Origin: Streptomyces sp. SID8352
GTDB lineage: Bacteria > Actinomycetota > Actinomycetes > Streptomycetales > Streptomycetaceae
Assembly (NCBI RefSeq): GCF_009862265.1
Contig: NZ_WWGX01000075.1
Location: 55,107 to 119,106 of the forward strand
Reading direction: 5' to 3'
DNA: 64,000 nt
Shown: one piece after another, positions 1 through 8,758 of the stretch
Position numbering within the stretch: the first letter of the stretch is position 1
Layout: each line of letters begins with the position of its first letter
Notes under the pieces: generated by a model
The model's input: the letters and a program-made list of their open reading frames with translations, nothing else
Told to the model about the DNA's origin: nothing
Databases searched by the model: none
Position numbers and translations under genes: made by a program

Positions 1-79
1 CGGCCCGGCGGGGCCCGGCAACTCACCGACGGAGCCGTGAAGCGGGCGGGCGGCCCCCCGGGCTCCTATCGTCACGTCC

Positions 80-1855
80 ATGGAGCGTGAGCGGCCGGAC
101 GGGCGGCGGGCGGGACGGGACCGGGGAAGCCGGTCGCGGCGCTGCTACCTGGGGGCCGTCTGGTACCTGCGCGCGGTGGCGTTCGTCAACCTCCTCGCCG
201 GGGTGTGGGTCTCCTTCGGCAACGACATCCGGCGCCACAACGACGACGAGTTCTTCACCCCCTACCTGCTGACCGCGGGCTTCTTCTCCGGCTCCGTCTC
301 GCTCCTGCTGGCCGTCACCATGCGGCGCCGCAAACGCGCGGCGTGGCTGCTGAACCTGGTCCTCGCCTCCCTGCTGCTCGCCCTGGGCGTCGTGGCCCTC
401 GGGCTGCCGGTGTACCGGCGGCACGGGCAGAACTGGGTCTCCGCCGTCGTCACCGCGCTCTTCGTCGCCTGCCTGGTCGCGGGACGCCGCGAGTTCCGCG
501 CCAGGGGCGACCGGGCCAACCCGAGGCTGGCGGCCACCGTCGCGGCGGCCGGGTTCGCGGTCTGCTCCCTGACCGCCGCCGCGCTGGTCTCCGCCTCCAA
601 CACCGACCCGGACGCCTGGCGGGCCACCTTCTTCCAGCAGTGGCACTACGGCGTCCTCCGGATGCTCTCCCTCGCCTACGACGACGTCCACTACGGGGAC
701 ATCGGCACACCCGTGGGGATCAACGTCCTGATCAACGTCATGAGCACCGCCCTGGTCCTGCTGGTCCTGTACGCGGCGTTCCGCTCCCGGCGCCCGGTCG
801 ACGCCATGACGGACGAGGACCGGCGGCGGCTGCGCGCCCTGCTGGAGCGGCACGGGGAGCGCGATTCCCTCGGGTACTTCGCGCTGCGGTCCGACAAGAG
901 CGTCGTCTGGTCCCCCACCGGCAAGTCCGCCGTCGCCTACCGGGTGACCGGTGGTGTGTCCCTGGCGTCCGGTGATCCGATCGGCGATCCGGAGGCGTGG
1001 CCCGGCGCGATCGGCCGCTGGCTCGCCCAGGCCCGGGAACACGGGTGGACCCCGGCGGTGATCGGCGCCGGCGAGGAGGGCGGCACGGTCTACGCCCGGC
1101 ACGGACTGGACGCCCTGGAACTCGGGGACGAGGCCGTCGTCGACCTCGACGACTTCACCCTGAAGGGCCGCGCCATGCGCGGGGTGCGCCAGGCGTACCA
1201 CCGCATCGGCCGGGCGGGGTTCACCGTCCGGGTCCGCCGGCACGAGGACATCCCGCCGGAGGAGATGGCCGCGCTGGTCCGGCTCGCGGACGACTGGCGC
1301 GACGGCGAGACGGAACGCGGCTTCTCGATGGCGCTGGGCCGCCTCGGGGACCCCGGGGACGGCCGCTGCGTGATGGTGGTCTGCTACGACGGGGAGCGCC
1401 CGCGCGGGTTGCTCAGCTTCGTTCCCTGGGGCCGTGACGGGCTCTCCCTGGACCTGATGCGCCGGGACCGCCGCTCCGAGAACGGCCTCTTCGAGTTCAT
1501 GGTGCTGAAGCTGACCGAGCATGCCGGGGAACTCGGCATCCGGCGGATCTCGCTGAACTTCGCCATGTTCCGCTCCGTCTTCGAGCGCGGCTCCCGGCTG
1601 GGAGCGGGCCCGGTGCTGCGCCTGTGGCGCTCACTGCTCGGCTTCTTCTCCCGGTGGTGGCAGATCGAGTCGCTGTACCGGGCCAACGCCAAGTACCGGC
1701 CGGTGTGGGAACCGCGCTACCTGCTCTTCGAGAGGAGCGCCGACCTGCTCCGCATCACCGTCGCCGGCGCCCGTGCCGAGGGTTTCCTCGCGCTCCCCGC
1801 CCTGCCGGAACGGCTCGGCGGGCGACGCGCGCGGAGCACGGTGCCCGAGCCGTGA
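80..1855 (+). CDS. DUF2156 membrane protein, aminoacyl-phosphatidylglycerol synthase-like
   Basis: 591 residues. The N-terminal 245 or so hold about six hydrophobic segments (near 25-48, 60-80, 90-112, 118-138, 150-172 and 215-240). The cytosolic part, about 250-580, reads as a DUF2156/LPG-synthase C-terminal domain of GNAT-like fold, with stretches such as KSAVAYRVTGGVSLASGDPI and a late RISLNFAMFRSVFERG. Members of this family transfer an aminoacyl group from aminoacyl-tRNA to phosphatidylglycerol, altering membrane charge; activity of this copy is inferred. It is shorter than MprF and has no separate lysyl-tRNA synthetase domain. The ATG at 80 has no clear ribosome binding site. A TATCGT box at 67-72 lies 7 bases upstream of the ATG, which would fit a leaderless transcript. 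The next gene follows closely on the same strand. Confidence 0.8.
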   Translation: MERERPDGRRAGRDRGSRSRRCYLGAVWYLRAVAFVNLLAGVWVSFGNDIRRHNDDEFFTPYLLTAGFFSGSVSLLLAVTMRRRKRAAWLLNLVLASLLLALGVVALGLPVYRRHGQNWVSAVVTALFVACLVAGRREFRARGDRANPRLAATVAAAGFAVCSLTAAALVSASNTDPDAWRATFFQQWHYGVLRMLSLAYDDVHYGDIGTPVGINVLINVMSTALVLLVLYAAFRSRRPVDAMTDEDRRRLRALLERHGERDSLGYFALRSDKSVVWSPTGKSAVAYRVTGGVSLASGDPIGDPEAWPGAIGRWLAQAREHGWTPAVIGAGEEGGTVYARHGLDALELGDEAVVDLDDFTLKGRAMRGVRQAYHRIGRAGFTVRVRRHEDIPPEEMAALVRLADDWRDGETERGFSMALGRLGDPGDGRCVMVVCYDGERPRGLLSFVPWGRDGLSLDLMRRDRRSENGLFEFMVLKLTEHAGELGIRRISLNFAMFRSVFERGSRLGAGPVLRLWRSLLGFFSRWWQIESLYRANAKYRPVWEPRYLLFERSADLLRITVAGARAEGFLALPALPERLGGRRARSTVPEP

Positions 1856-1941
1856 GCCCCCGGCCGCGGGACCGTCGGCCCGGCACGGCGCCCCCGGGGC
1901 CCGGGGGCGTGCGCCCGGGACGGCGCGGCGGGGGAGACCGG

Positions 1942-2865
1942 GTGACGGGCTGTCGTCCCCCGCGGGACGGCGGGCCGGACGAGGGGGCCGCGCGGCCCGC
2001 GCCCACCGGGTCCCACCGGGCCGCCGGGGAGGGCGGCGGGCCCGCGCGCCGCGCGGTGGAGGCGGCGGCGGGCTTCGCGCGCCGGGAGTGGGGTCCGGTG
2101 TGGACGGCCGTGCGGACCGGCCTCGCCGGACGGGGGCCGCGGGCGATCCCGCTGACCCTCGTCTCGCTCTGCCTGATCGTCCTGCTCCAGGCCGCCCAGC
2201 GGCGGAGCCACTCCTGGGGCCACGGGCTGGTGGCGGACCTCGGCTTCGTCCGGGCGGGCGACCCGTGGTGGCTCGCGCTCGCGCGCACCCCGCTCTCCCT
2301 GTTCGTGCCGGCCGCGGACCTGCCGGTGTGGGGGGCCCTGGCCCAGGTGTTCGTGGTCCTGGGGATCGCGGAGGTCACCCTGAGGGTGCGGCGGACGCTG
2401 CTCGTCGCCTACGTCTGCACCCTCGCCGGGACCCTGTACGCCCGGATCGGGGTGGCGACGGGACCGGGCGGGCCGCTCGGCCTCCCCGCCGCCGACGCCG
2501 GGGTCGTCGACACCGGGCCGTCCAGCGCGGTCGTCGGCCTGGCGCTGGTGCTCTGCTGCCGCTTCCGCGCCTGGTTCACGGGGACCCTGGTCGTGGTGCT
2601 GATGGTGGTCGAGGCGGTGCTGAAGCCGAACCTCGCGGGCAAGGAGCACCTGGTGGCCGTCGCCGCGGCGGCCGCGCTCTGCGCGCTCCCGGCCCTGCGG
2701 GGGCGGAGGCGCGGCGGAGGCGGCGAAGGGTCCGGCGCGGCGGGCCCCCGTCCGCGCCGGACCGCCCGGCTCACCGCCGCAGCAGCAGCGAGGTCACGCG
2801 GAGCCGTCCGCTGTGGATCCAGACGTCGGAGTATTCGACGGGGCGGTCGTCGGCGAGGTAGGTGA
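1942..2865 (+). CDS. rhomboid-like integral membrane protein
   Basis: 307 residues if started at GTG 1942, which has GGGGGAG five bases upstream. An alternative GTG at 1852 overlaps the preceding stop codon (GTGA) and would add 30 Arg/Pro-rich residues. Several membrane segments are visible: IPLTLVSLCLIVLLQ, WGALAQVFVVLGIAEV, a segment at TGPSSAVVGLALVLCC, and LVVVLMVVEAVL. The pairing of a GPSSAVVGL serine segment with a later KEHLVAV histidine resembles the Ser/His arrangement of rhomboid-type proteins. Protease activity is not assured, because rhomboid-like pseudoproteases are common. The C-terminal 45 residues are Arg/Gly-rich and run antisense into the end of the convergent GntR gene by 95 bp, so the real C-terminus may be poorly conserved. 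Confidence 0.6.
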   Translation: MTGCRPPRDGGPDEGAARPAPTGSHRAAGEGGGPARRAVEAAAGFARREWGPVWTAVRTGLAGRGPRAIPLTLVSLCLIVLLQAAQRRSHSWGHGLVADLGFVRAGDPWWLALARTPLSLFVPAADLPVWGALAQVFVVLGIAEVTLRVRRTLLVAYVCTLAGTLYARIGVATGPGGPLGLPAADAGVVDTGPSSAVVGLALVLCCRFRAWFTGTLVVVLMVVEAVLKPNLAGKEHLVAVAAAAALCALPALRGRRRGGGGEGSGAAGPRPRRTARLTAAAAARSRGAVRCGSRRRSIRRGGRRRGR

Positions 2866-3529
2866 CCTGCTGGAGGTACTGGACGGGGGCGTGTTCGGGG
2901 AGGTCGAGGGCGTGGGCGACGTCGGGGGTGGCGGCTTCGGCGCTGAAGGTGCGGCGGGCGGTGGCGATCTTGAGGCCGTAGGTGCCCTCAAGGGTGCCGA
3001 AGAGGCTGGCGGTGGTGAAGTCGGTGCGTTCGATGCCGGGGGCGAGGTCGGTGCGGACGAAGTTGAAGAGGAGGGCGACGGGTCCCTGGTCGGTGCGGCG
3101 GACGCGGGCCAGGCGCAGGACGCGGGTGGCGGGGGTGACGTCGAGGAGGGCGGCGACGGGGCGGGGCGGGAGGATGAGGGAGCAGTCGTCGACGGTGGTG
3201 GTGGTGACGACGCCCTGACTGGCGAAGTCCTCGGAGAGGGTGGAGAGTTTCTGGGCGATGGCGGGTTCGATGGTGGTGGAGGTGACGAAGGTGCCGCGGC
3301 CCCTGACCTGGCGGAGCAGTCCCTCCTCGATGAGGGTGGTCAGGGCGCGGCGCAGGGTGCCCCGGCTGACGCCGAACTCCTGGGCGAGTTCGGGCTCGCT
3401 CTTGAGGCGGTAGTGCGCGGGCCACTCGCCGCCCGCGATCCGCAGCCGGATGTGCTCCGAGATCTGGACGTGGATCGCCGTGGGGACGTCCCGCTTGATA
3501 CCGGGGAGTCCGCCCTTGTCGGCCGTCAC
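2771..3529 (-). CDS. GntR family (HutC/UTRA) transcriptional regulator
   Basis: 252 residues. A winged helix of GntR type spans about residues 8-75 (LKSEPELAQEFGVSRGTLRR is the recognition region). A UTRA ligand-binding domain follows, about 85-245, ending in the typical VEYSDVWIHSGRLRV segment. I chose GTG 3529 because GAAGGAG lies 11 bases upstream and the protein then begins at a normal distance before the DNA-binding domain; the longer in-frame opening to 3808 is Arg/Pro-rich read-through. It sits last in the ribose operon, behind a strong hairpin, so it may be expressed by read-through or from its own promoter. It is the obvious candidate repressor for the boxes upstream of rbsK. UTRA domains bind small molecules, often sugar phosphates; a ribose-related ligand is inferred. 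Confidence 0.88.
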   Translation of the reverse strand: MTADKGGLPGIKRDVPTAIHVQISEHIRLRIAGGEWPAHYRLKSEPELAQEFGVSRGTLRRALTTLIEEGLLRQVRGRGTFVTSTTIEPAIAQKLSTLSEDFASQGVVTTTTVDDCSLILPPRPVAALLDVTPATRVLRLARVRRTDQGPVALLFNFVRTDLAPGIERTDFTTASLFGTLEGTYGLKIATARRTFSAEAATPDVAHALDLPEHAPVQYLQQVTYLADDRPVEYSDVWIHSGRLRVTSLLLRR

Positions 3530-3587
3530 GGTGGTCGCATCTCCTTCGCCGCTCGCACCGGAGGACGGGTGTCGCCCCGGCGTGGGT

Positions 3588-3624
3588 GCCGTGCCCCGGC
3601 CGCGCTCGGCGGCCGGGGCACGGC
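3588..3624 (-). terminator. strong hairpin between deoC and the GntR gene
   Basis: A perfect 15-bp stem (3588-3602 paired with 3610-3624) closes a 7-base loop. It lies 12 bases past the deoC stop. There is no T-run, as is usual for actinomycete terminators. It probably ends or attenuates the ribose operon transcript before the regulator gene. Confidence 0.65.
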
Positions 3625-3635
3625 GGTGGTGCCCG

Positions 3636-4349
3636 TCAGTAGCTGACGGTGGCCTCGTCACCGGTGTCGGTGATGATCGCCAGTCCGGCGCTGGTCCCCA
3701 GCAGGGAGGCGCCCGCCCGCAGGAGATCCAGGCCCTGACGGTAGGTCTTGATCGAACCGGACGCCTTGACCCGGACACCTTCCCGCGCCCGGTCAACAAG
3801 GTAACCAACGCTGGCCGGATTCGCAGTCTCGATCTGGCCGCTGCTCGCGTTCTTGAGGAACGCCGCGCCCGCCTCCATGGCGAGTTCGACGGCGGCCTCC
3901 TTCTCCGCGTCGGTCAGCAGCGGCAGTTCCAGCATGACCTTGACGGGCAGGCCGGAAGCGCGCACGACGCCCGCGATGTCCTCGCGGAAGTCGTCGTAGC
4001 GGCCGCTCTTGAGCCAGCCCACCTGCACGCCCATGTCCAGCTGGTCGGCGCCCAGCCGGGCTATCTCGGCGGCCTCGGCGGCCTTGCCGGCGCTGGTCAT
4101 GACGCCGACGGTCGGGAAGTCCAGCGCCGAGGCCACCTCGACGCCGGTGCCGCGCAGTTCGGCGACGACGACCGGGAGCCACGAGGCGGGGACCATCGCC
4201 GCGTTGAAGCCGTGGGTGACGGCCTCCCGGGCGTGGGCGACCATCTCGTCGAGGGTCGCGTCGGCCTCGATCTTGGTGTGCTGGATGAAGGGCGCCAGCT
4301 CGGCCGGTGACAGGGCCAGTTCGGCGCGGTTGACGGTGGTTTCGGACAC
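3636..4349 (-). CDS. deoC: deoxyribose-phosphate aldolase (DeoC family)
   Basis: 237 residues, a cytosolic class I aldolase of TIM-barrel fold. The family cleaves 2-deoxyribose 5-phosphate to glyceraldehyde 3-phosphate and acetaldehyde. Visible family signatures are FIQHTKIEADAT at the N-terminus, LDMGVQVGWLKSG, the Schiff-base lysine region FLKNASSG (canonical xKTSTG), the second lysine in VKASGSIK, and the phosphate-binding end GTSAGLAII. The KNASSG loop departs from the canonical form, so the preferred sugar phosphate could differ. GTG 4349 has AAGGGAG seven to eight bases upstream. It lies 122 bp downstream of rbsD in the ribose operon, which suggests joint use of ribose and deoxyribose or nucleoside sugars. 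Confidence 0.88.
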   Translation of the reverse strand: MSETTVNRAELALSPAELAPFIQHTKIEADATLDEMVAHAREAVTHGFNAAMVPASWLPVVVAELRGTGVEVASALDFPTVGVMTSAGKAAEAAEIARLGADQLDMGVQVGWLKSGRYDDFREDIAGVVRASGLPVKVMLELPLLTDAEKEAAVELAMEAGAAFLKNASSGQIETANPASVGYLVDRAREGVRVKASGSIKTYRQGLDLLRAGASLLGTSAGLAIITDTGDEATVSY

Positions 4350-4471
4350 GGGGTGATCTCCCTTGGGTGGATGGCGGCAGGAGCCGGGCGGATCGGCCGC
4401 CCGGGGTTCTCCTTGAGGTGCCGCCGCGAGTGGATGGCAACCGCCGGCGCCGTCGTGCGGGCCGGGACGGC

Positions 4472-4927
4472 TCAGACCTTGTCGGCGTACTGCTCCGGAA
4501 CGACGACGCCCTCGCCGCCGAACCACCGGGGGGCGTCCACGCCGCAGTAGAGGCCGATGTTGCCCCAGGGCTCGAACGCCCCGGTGCGCACGACGGCCTT
4601 GGCCTCCCGGGCCAGCTCGCCGAGGACCTCCGCGTGCGGGCGGGTGGTGAACTCGGCGCCGGCGAAGCGCTCCTGGAGCCAGGAGTCGAGTCGCGGGTTG
4701 TGGCTCGGGACGTCCTCGGCGCGGACGACGCCCTCGACGACCAGTTCGTCGGCGATCAGGCCGAGGACGGTGCGCAGGTCGGGGAGGTTCTCGGCGAGGG
4801 CCAGGTCGATGCGGTGCGCGTCGCGCGGGACGGGGAAGCCCGCGTCGACCACGAGCAGCAGGTCGGTGTGGCCCAGGGTGCCCAGGACGCCGCTCAGTTC
4901 GGCGTTGAGGATGCCGGAGCGTTTCAT
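4472..4927 (-). CDS. rbsD: D-ribose pyranase
   Basis: 151 residues. RbsD interconverts the pyranose and furanose forms of ribose so that ribokinase receives the right anomer. It starts with the family opening MKRSGILNAEL and carries the catalytic histidine in GHTDLLLVVDAGFPVP. The conserved C-terminal part contains RTGAFEPWGNIGLYCGV. Length matches the family (about 130-150). The ATG has GGAAT/AAAGGAA-type purines upstream. It is placed 68 bp after rbsA and 122 bp before deoC. Confidence 0.93.
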   Translation of the reverse strand: MKRSGILNAELSGVLGTLGHTDLLLVVDAGFPVPRDAHRIDLALAENLPDLRTVLGLIADELVVEGVVRAEDVPSHNPRLDSWLQERFAGAEFTTRPHAEVLGELAREAKAVVRTGAFEPWGNIGLYCGVDAPRWFGGEGVVVPEQYADKV

Positions 4928-4995
4928 GGTGGGGATTCCTTTCGGATGGTTCGTCGGGGCCGTGCGGTGCGGCGGTGGGTGACCCGGCGGCGCGG

Positions 4996-6564
4996 TCAGG
5001 CCGCGGCCGGGGTCGCCCCCGTCGCGAGGGTCATCACGGACTCCTCGGTGGCGTCGGCGGTGTCGACGACGGCCACCAGGCGGCCCTCGCTCATGACCGC
5101 GATGCGGTCGGTGAGGGTGAGCAGCTCGGGCAGGTCGGACGAGGAGCAGAGGATCGCCAGGCCCCGGTCCGCCAGCGCGGAGAGCTGGGCGTAGATCTCG
5201 GCCTTGGCGCCGATGTCCACACCGCGGGTGGGCTCGTCGAGGATCAGCACCCCGGGGTCGATGGCCAGCCAGCGCCCCAGCATCGCCTTCTGCTGGTTGC
5301 CGCCGGACAGACTGGTGATGGGCTGCGTCATGGTGGCCGTCTTGACCCGCAGCCGCTCGGCCTGTTCGGTGGCCGCCGCGTCGAAGGCACGGCGCCGGAC
5401 GAGGCCGAGCCGGCTGAACGTCCGCGTGGTCAGGGCGCCGATGTTCTCGCCGACGCTCATGGTGGTCAGCAGGCCCTGGGCGCGGCGCTCACCGGGCACG
5501 AACGCCAGCCGGCGCTCGACGCTGGCGATCGGGTTGCGCCGCTCGTAGGGCGCGCCGAGCAGTTCCACGGTGCCGCCGGAGCCGGGGGAGCCGCCGAACA
5601 GGTTGTGCAGCAGCTCGACCCGGCCGGAGTCGGGCAGTCCGGCGACGCCGAGGATCTCGCCGGGCCGCAGGTCGAAGGAGACGCCCCGGTGCCGCCTGCC
5701 GCTCAGCTCCCTGACCTTCAGGGCCGGTTCGGCGGCCGGTGCGGCGCTGTTCCCGGCCCGGCGGGTGAAGCCGCCCAGCTCCCGGCCGACCATGGCGGCG
5801 ACCGCCTGGTCGGGGGTGGTGTCCGCGCTGCGCCAGGAGGCGACGTGGCCGCCGTCCCGCAGCACCTGGATGTGGTCGGCCAGCCGGAACACCTCGGGCA
5901 TGCGGTGCGAGACGTACAGCATGGTCGTGCCGGCCGCCTTGAGCCGGTCCATGAGGGTGAACAGCCGGTCGGCCTCGGCGGGGGTGAGCATCGCCGTCGG
6001 CTCGTCCAGGATGAGGACGCGGCAGCCCCGGGCGATGGACCGGGCCACCACGATGAGCTGCTGGGTGGCCAGGTCCAGCGTGCGGACGGAGGCGTTCGGG
6101 TCCAGATCCAGGTCGAGTTCGGCGAGCAGCTCGGCCGTGCGCTCCAGCATCCGGCGCCGGGAGGGGAACAGGCGGTTGCCCGGCTCGACGCCGCTGAGCA
6201 CGTTCTCGGCCACCGTGCGGTCGGGCAGCAGCGACAGTTCCTGGGGGACGATCGCCACGCCGTGCCGGCCGAGCATGGCGGCCGGTTCGAAGGAGGTGAC
6301 CTCCTCGCCGAAGACGGTCACACCTCCCTCGCTGGGCGGCTGGAGACCGGCGAGGATCTTCAGCAGGGTGGACTTCCCGGCGCCGTTCTCGCCGAGAAGG
6401 GCCGTGATCTCGCCCGCCGGGACGTCGAAGGAGACATCGCGCAGGGCGCGTACCGGGCCGAAGTTGCGGGAGAGCCCGCGGATCTGGACGGCCGGCCCGC
6501 CGGCGGCCGGGACCGCGGTGCGGTCCGGGCCCCCGGGGGAGGCGTCGCGGGGGGCGAGGGTCAT
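4996..6564 (-). CDS. rbsA: ribose ABC transporter, fused ATP-binding protein
   Basis: 522 residues with two ABC domains, the layout of RbsA-type sugar importers. Domain 1 (about 28-245) has Walker A GENGAGKST and Walker B RVLILDEPTAMLTPAE. Domain 2 (about 280-505) has a degenerate P-loop region (VAGLPDSGRVEL, no GKST lysine), a full signature SLSGGNQQK and Walker B VLILDEPTRGVDIGAK. The degenerate second site is normal for this family. It energises ribose uptake with the RbsC permease and RbsB lipoprotein. Its ATG shares one base with the rbsB stop codon (TGATG), so translation is probably coupled. Confidence 0.95.
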   Translation of the reverse strand: MTLAPRDASPGGPDRTAVPAAGGPAVQIRGLSRNFGPVRALRDVSFDVPAGEITALLGENGAGKSTLLKILAGLQPPSEGGVTVFGEEVTSFEPAAMLGRHGVAIVPQELSLLPDRTVAENVLSGVEPGNRLFPSRRRMLERTAELLAELDLDLDPNASVRTLDLATQQLIVVARSIARGCRVLILDEPTAMLTPAEADRLFTLMDRLKAAGTTMLYVSHRMPEVFRLADHIQVLRDGGHVASWRSADTTPDQAVAAMVGRELGGFTRRAGNSAAPAAEPALKVRELSGRRHRGVSFDLRPGEILGVAGLPDSGRVELLHNLFGGSPGSGGTVELLGAPYERRNPIASVERRLAFVPGERRAQGLLTTMSVGENIGALTTRTFSRLGLVRRRAFDAAATEQAERLRVKTATMTQPITSLSGGNQQKAMLGRWLAIDPGVLILDEPTRGVDIGAKAEIYAQLSALADRGLAILCSSSDLPELLTLTDRIAVMSEGRLVAVVDTADATEESVMTLATGATPAAA

Positions 6565-7592
6565 CAGTCCTCCACGGTGGCGTCGGCGAGGTTGTCACGG
6601 GTGATGAACTGCGCCCCCGTGTCCACGCCGGTGATCTCGGTGCCCTTGGTGACGAAGTCGTGCAGCACCTTGACGGCCTGGTAGCCCTGCTCGGACGGGT
6701 TCTGGCTGATGCTGAAGTCCAGGACGCCGCGCTTGATGTACTCGGCGGTCTGGGTGAGCAGGTCGAAGCCGCCCATGGTGATGGAGTCGGCCTTGCCGGA
6801 CTGGGCCACCCACTTGGCGGCGGCCGTGGTGGAGCAGCAGTCCAGTCCGGCGACGGCGGCCACGTTGGACTGGCCGGACATGGTCGACTCGACGGTGTTG
6901 TAGGCGCTGCTGGGCTCGTTGCCGACGTTGACCGGGCCGACGATCTTCAGCCCGCTGCCCTCCATGCCCTCCTTGAAGCCGTTGAAGCGGTCGTGGGACC
7001 AGCCGGCTCCGGTGTCGACGGAGAACACGACGACGGACTTGCCGTTGACGTTGCCCTTCAGACCCTTGCGGAGCTGCTCGGCCTGGGACTTGCCGGAGCC
7101 CTTGAGGTCCTGGCCGACGAAGCCCATCTGCTGCGAGTCGGGGTTGTCGGTGTTGAAGGAGATGATCGGGATGCCCGCCTTGTACGCCTGGCCGATCACC
7201 GGCTTGAGGGCGTCGCTGGAGGCGGAGGAGACGGCGAGGCCGTCCACGGCCTTCTGCTGGATGAGCGTCTGGATCTCGGAGACCTGCTTGGCCGCGTCAC
7301 CGCCCGTGGGGCCGATCAGCGAGACCTCCGCGCCGAACTCCTTGCCCGCCTTCTTCATGCCGGCGCCGATCGGGGTGGCGAAGGCGAGGGACGGGTCGTG
7401 GTAGCTGAGCTTGATGCGCAGCGGCTTGTCGTCGTCGACCCGCTTCTGGATGTACGGGGCGAGCTTGAAGCCGCCGTCGTCCGAACCGCTGGTGGCGTCG
7501 TCGCTGGTGATGGCGCCGCAGCCGGTGAGGGCGAGGGCCGTGGCGGCGGCCGTGGCGGCGGTGAGGGTTCTGAGGAGGGTGCGCGGGGACAT
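6564..7592 (-). CDS. rbsB: ribose ABC transporter, substrate-binding lipoprotein
   Basis: 342 residues, a periplasmic-binding-protein type 1 (Peripla_BP_4) protein. The N-terminus is a lipoprotein signal: a hydrophobic stretch ends in a LALTGC lipobox near residue 25, so the mature protein should be anchored outside the membrane. The ribose-binding fold follows (QTLIQQKAVDGLAVSSAS, IISFNTDNPDS, GGFDLLTQTAEYI). ATG 7592 has AGGAG five to six bases upstream; the longer reading of the same frame up to 8771 is the antisense-like shadow of rbsC. It lies 128 bp behind rbsC with no obvious promoter. Confidence 0.94.
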   Translation of the reverse strand: MSPRTLLRTLTAATAAATALALTGCGAITSDDATSGSDDGGFKLAPYIQKRVDDDKPLRIKLSYHDPSLAFATPIGAGMKKAGKEFGAEVSLIGPTGGDAAKQVSEIQTLIQQKAVDGLAVSSASSDALKPVIGQAYKAGIPIISFNTDNPDSQQMGFVGQDLKGSGKSQAEQLRKGLKGNVNGKSVVVFSVDTGAGWSHDRFNGFKEGMEGSGLKIVGPVNVGNEPSSAYNTVESTMSGQSNVAAVAGLDCCSTTAAAKWVAQSGKADSITMGGFDLLTQTAEYIKRGVLDFSISQNPSEQGYQAVKVLHDFVTKGTEITGVDTGAQFITRDNLADATVED

Positions 7593-7720
7593 CGTTGCTC
7601 CTGCGTGGGTCCGTGGGACGGGGAGGGTGCGGGGGAGGGGTGCCGCGAAGGGCGGCGGGTGCCCGTGCGGGGGGTGTGCGCGGGCCGCGGGGAGGGACGG
7701 TGCCGGGTGGGGACCGGGGG

Positions 7721-8758
7721 TCAGGCGCGCGTCTTGCGCTTGCGCTGCCAGGTGTCGGCCGCGACGGCGGCGACGATCACGAGACCGGTGACGACGGTCT
7801 GCCAGAAGGACGAGATGCCCTTGATGTTGAGGATGTTCTGGAGCAGTCCGATGAAGGCGACACCGATGACGGTGCCCCACATGGTGCCCGATCCGCCGAA
7901 GAGGGCGGCACCGCCGATGATGACGGCGGAGATGACGGTCAGTTCGAGACCCTGGCCGGTCACGCCCTGCACGTAGGAGAGGAAGGAGAGGCCGAGGACA
8001 CCGGCGAGGCCCGCGGTGAAGCCGGAGAGGACGAACGCGGTGAGCTTGACCCGCTTGACGTTGACACCGACCAGCCGGGCGGCCTCCTGGTTGCCGCCGA
8101 CCGCGTAGGTGTTGAAACCGAAGCGGGAGCGGGCGAGCAGGACGACACCGATGGCGGCGACGGCGGCGAAGAAGACGAACTGCATGGGGATCAGCCCGAA
8201 CAGCCGCCCCTGGCCGAGGAGGTTGAACTCCGCGACCCCGGGCTGCGAGGAGCTGAGCGAGATCGGGGCGCCGTCGGAGATGAGCAGGGCGACACCGCGG
8301 AAGACGCTGAGCGTGCCCAGGGTGACGATGAACGACGGCACCCCCAGCAGGACCACGGCCAGGCCGTTGAAGAGTCCGGCGAGGACACCCACCAGCAGGC
8401 CCACCGCCATCGCCGCCGGCCAGCTCCAGCCGTCGGAGATCAGCATGCCGGTGGAGATCGCGGACAGCGCGTAGGTGGAGCCGACGGAGAGGTCGATCTC
8501 GCCGTTGAGGATGACGAAGGTGGCCCCGACGGCCATGATGCCGATCTGCGCGATCTGCTGGCCCACCGAGAGCAGGTTGTCGGACTGGGCGAACGTCGGC
8601 GAGAGCACGGTGCCCAGCAGGAAGAGCAGCACGAGGGCGGCGAACACACCGGCCTCCCGCGCGTGCAGCAGCCTGCGCAGGGCGAGCGGGAGCCGCTGGG
8701 CCGGAGTGTCGGGCGACGGTGCCGCGGGGACGGGCGGCTTGGTGGCGGTCGAGGTCAC
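7721..8758 (-). CDS. rbsC: ribose ABC transporter permease
   Basis: 345 residues of the BPD_transp_2/RbsC family with eight to ten membrane segments, for example AGVFAALVLLFLLGTVL and FAAVAAIGVVLLA. Family-typical loops are GEIDLSVGS and the glycine-rich GGAALFGGSGTMWGTVIG. It forms the sugar channel of the importer. GTG 8758 overlaps the rbsK stop by 4 bp (GTGA) and has no good ribosome binding site of its own, so it depends on coupling to rbsK. Confidence 0.94.
   Translation of the reverse strand: MTSTATKPPVPAAPSPDTPAQRLPLALRRLLHAREAGVFAALVLLFLLGTVLSPTFAQSDNLLSVGQQIAQIGIMAVGATFVILNGEIDLSVGSTYALSAISTGMLISDGWSWPAAMAVGLLVGVLAGLFNGLAVVLLGVPSFIVTLGTLSVFRGVALLISDGAPISLSSSQPGVAEFNLLGQGRLFGLIPMQFVFFAAVAAIGVVLLARSRFGFNTYAVGGNQEAARLVGVNVKRVKLTAFVLSGFTAGLAGVLGLSFLSYVQGVTGQGLELTVISAVIIGGAALFGGSGTMWGTVIGVAFIGLLQNILNIKGISSFWQTVVTGLVIVAAVAADTWQRKRKTRA

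Noticed and set aside
3530..3808. Longer start for the GntR regulator
   Set aside because: The extra 93 codons overlap the hairpin and the end of deoC, and are compositionally noise; the GTG at 3529 has a good ribosome binding site.
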